Below are positions 61,563-64,000 of a stretch of 64,000 nt of DNA, piece after piece (the stretch's first letter is position 1; each line of letters starts with the position of its first letter). Source of the stretch: Homarus americanus (lineage: Eukaryota > Arthropoda > Malacostraca > Decapoda > Nephropidae); NCBI RefSeq assembly GCF_018991925.1, contig NW_024732415.1, positions 1,341,526 to 1,405,525 on the forward strand. Direction: 5' to 3'. The notes under the pieces were generated by a model. It saw only the letters and a program-made list of their open reading frames with translations, made no database searches and had not been told where the DNA came from. Made by a program: the position numbers and the translations under genes.

Positions 61563-62395
61563 CCACTGTGAGACTCAAGTATCAAGGACGACCACTATAA
61601 GACTCGGTTATCAAGGACGACCACTATAAGACTCGGTTATCAAGGACGACCACTATAAGACTCGGCTATCAAGGACGACCACTATATGACTCAGTATCAA
61701 GGACGACCACTATTAGACTCAGTATCGAGGACGACCACTATAAGACTCAGTATCGAGGGCGACCACTATAAGACTCAGCTATTGAGGACGACCACTATAA
61801 GACTCAGTATCAAGGACGACCACTATAAGACTCGGCTATCAAGGACGACCACTATAAGACTCAGTATCAAGGACGACCACAAGACTCAGCTATCCAGGAC
61901 GACCACTGACTCCAGTATCAAGGACGACCACTATAAGACTCAGTATCAAGGACGACCACTATAAGACTCCAGTATCAAGGACGACCACTATAAGACCAGT
62001 ATCAGGACGGCACTATAAGACTCAGCTATCAGGACGACCACTATAAGACTCGGCTATCAGGGACGACCACTATAGACTCAGCTATCGAGGGGCACTATAG
62101 ACTCAGCTATCGGGCGACCACTAGACTCAGCTATCAGGACGACCACTATAAGACTCAGCTATCAGGACGACCACTATAAGACTCAGTATCAGGACGACCA
62201 CTATAAGACTCAGTATCGAGGACGCACTATAAGACTCAGTATCAGGACGACCACTATAAGACCCAGCTATCAAGGGCGACCACTATAAGACTCGCTATCA
62301 AGGACGACCACTATAAAGACCAGCATCAAGGACGACCACTATAAGACTCAGTATCGAGGGCGACCACTATAAGACTCAGCTATCGAGGGCGACCA
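61563..62395 (+). repeat. 28-29-bp minisatellite, about 29 copies
   Basis: Unit GACTCAGTATCAAGGACGAC plus CACTATAA, with two main variants (CAGTATCAAGG and CAGCTATCGAGG). The left half is regular. From about 61870 single-base losses become frequent, giving units of 23-29 bp. Any reading frame through it is incidental. Confidence 0.95.
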
Positions 62396-62511
62396 CCTGT
62401 GTGTGTGTTTGTTTGCTGGGTTCTGAGACTCGGGACGTAATCCAGGGGTCGGGTTACACGGCAGAGTTCACTGTTGGTCGTTAAAACCCGGATGTTTAGT
62501 TCTGGTTGTGT

Positions 62512-62765
62512 TTGTGTGTTTGGGGAGGCGTGTGTGTGTGTGTGCGCCAGTGATGGTGTATGTGTGTGTGATTGTGTATGTGTGTCTGTATGTGGGTTTG
62601 TTTGTTCGTCTGTCAGTGTGATTGAGTCTGCCTGTGTGTGTGTGTGTGTGTGTGTGTCGTGCCAGTGTGGTTGTCTGTGTCTGTTTATAAATATAGTTTC
62701 TTTGTATGTCATATATGTCTGTTTCTTTGTGTTGGCTTATGTGTGTGTGTGTGTGTGTGTGTTCT
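62512..62765 (+). repeat. TG-rich low-complexity block
   Basis: Several TG/GTGTGT tracts separated by short TCTG/GTTTG segments, including runs of about 20 bp at 62634-62657 and 62740-62761. Confidence 0.9.
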
Positions 62766-62935
62766 GTTCGTTCTTCAGGTAAATTCCTCGTCAGTTTTGA
62801 AGTTGTTTATGGTGGGTCCTGATTGGCTGGGTCCATTTTCCGGATTAACCAATTAGCGGGCGCCAAGAATTAGCCAATTGATTAAGATTGGTTCCGACGT
62901 CGCCGCTTCTTAAGATTCAGGTCATGATTGGCCGA

Positions 62936-63059
62936 CGGTGTGACGGGGATGTGTTACGTTACAGGGAGATGTGACGTGACGGGGGGATGTTACGTGACAG
63001 GGAGTGTGACGTGACTGGAAGGGTGTGTGACGGGACTGGAAGGTGTGACGGGACAGTAA
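62936..63059 (+). repeat. Degenerate GTGACGKGAC-type short tandem repeat
   Basis: About six imperfect units of roughly 17-22 bp around GTGACGTGAC/GTTACGTGACAGGGA, just before the CT satellite. The TGACGT core resembles a CRE half/whole site, but repetition explains it more simply. Confidence 0.75.
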
Positions 63060-63170
63060 TAAGTCTCTCTCTCTCTCTCTCCTCCTCTCTCTCTCCTCTC
63101 TCTCTCTCTCAATATCACAGGTGGCAGAACATTGCCCTCCACACACCACATAAATAAACACCCAACAAGC

Positions 63171-63249
<79 letters not shown>

Positions 63250-63303
63250 CAACAACCAGAACGTGCCCTGCCACACACCACATAAATAAACACCCAACAA
63301 AGC

Positions 63304-63337
<34 letters not shown>

Positions 63338-63460
63338 AACAGAACATTGCCCTGCCACACCATAAATAAACACCCAACAAGCCCTTCTCTCTCTCTCTCT
63401 CTCTCTCTCAACAACAGAACATTGCCCCACCACACACCCATAAATAAACACCCAACAAAG

Positions 63461-63493
<33 letters not shown>

Positions 63494-63539
63494 AGCAGGA
63501 CATTGCTGCCACACACCACAAATAAACACCCAACAAAGC

Positions 63540-63587
<48 letters not shown>

Positions 63588-63653
63588 AACAATCAGAACA
63601 TTGCCTGCCACACACCACATAAATAAACACCCAACAGCCTTCTCTCTCCTCTC

Positions 63654-63715
<62 letters not shown>

Positions 63716-63776
63716 CTTCGGTGGCAGAACATTGCCCTGCCACACACCACATAAATAAACACCCAACAAAGCCCTT

Positions 63777-63837
<61 letters not shown>

Positions 63838-63896
63838 AACAGGTGGCAGAACATTGCCTGCCACACACCACATAAATAAACACCAACAAAAGCCCT

Positions 63897-63956
<60 letters not shown>

Positions 63957-64000
63957 AACAGCACAGGTAGACATTGCCACACACACCCATAAATAAACCA
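63060..64000 (+). repeat. Composite satellite: (CT)n alternating with a conserved spacer of about 57 bp
   Basis: Nine spacer copies, beginning near 63112, 63251, 63339, 63409, 63491, 63587, 63720, 63833 and 63955. Each has AACAACAG(GTGGC)AGAACATTGCC, then TGCCACACACCACATAAATA and AACACCCAACAAAGCCCTT. They are separated by CT tracts of very different length, so the period varies from about 70 to 139 bp. The array runs off the window. Confidence 0.95.

Noticed and set aside
61686..61964. 92-aa repetitive ORF in the minisatellite
   Set aside because: Arises because a 28-29-bp unit cycles through frames; broken by neighbouring indels.
62936..63059. TGACGT words as a cluster of CRE/CREB sites
   Set aside because: They come from one short tandem repeat; no evidence of a promoter.
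62990..63986. Long minus-strand Arg/Glu ORFs (REREREx) across the CT array
   Set aside because: They are translations of (GA)n in a satellite; frames differ between copies and there is no start or splice context.

Overview
This is eukaryotic nuclear DNA: AT-rich, with short exons bounded by clean GT/AG splice sites, long introns, transposon remnants and large tandem arrays. Many TTAGG/AGGTT pentamers (the arthropod telomere unit) and the protein sequences point to an arthropod. A decapod crustacean is my best guess, as an inference rather than a proof. I assembled six protein-coding genes exon by exon, checking intron phase at every junction.

Layout. 103-5313 (+): 3' part of an unrecognised large nuclear-type protein (RS-rich, a Trp-rich motif, PQ-rich repeats, RGG-like tail). 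7193-9165 (+): THOC7, a THO/TREX mRNA-export subunit, 5 exons, 217 aa. 14827-25223 (-): a BTB/POZ protein with two AT-hooks, 5 exons, 646 aa, followed downstream by a decayed C2H2 zinc-finger array (13990-14700). 26799-28971 (+): mitochondrial ribosomal protein uS17m (MRPS17), 5 exons, 166 aa. 37306-44701 (-): TMX3, an ER-membrane thioredoxin/PDI-like protein with CGHC, 13 exons including a 24-nt microexon, 432 aa. 46391-56003 (+): FCP1/CTDP1, the RNA polymerase II CTD phosphatase with DLDQT and a split BRCT domain, 10 exons, 915 aa. 59220-59557 may be a non-coding first exon of a gene running off the right edge. BTB/MRPS17 and TMX3/FCP1 are two divergent pairs. The genes are housekeeping or regulatory neighbours and do not form an operon-like pathway.

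The rest is repeats: at least four families of TA-flanked, TIR-bounded Tc1/pogo-type non-autonomous elements, one well-preserved hAT-type element with an 8-bp target duplication, a palindromic foldback family that carries telomere-like pentamers, two SINE-like tails, a tRNA-headed SINE remnant, 24- and 28-bp minisatellites, and a terminal composite satellite in which a conserved spacer of about 57 bp alternates with CT tracts.

I saw no clearly new biological system. The strongest leads are the foldback/TTAGG family, the decayed zinc-finger module beside an intact BTB gene, the internal acidic repeat in FCP1, the transposon directly behind the FCP1 stop codon, and the composite CT satellite. 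Single-base indels in the right-hand arrays may partly be assembly noise.
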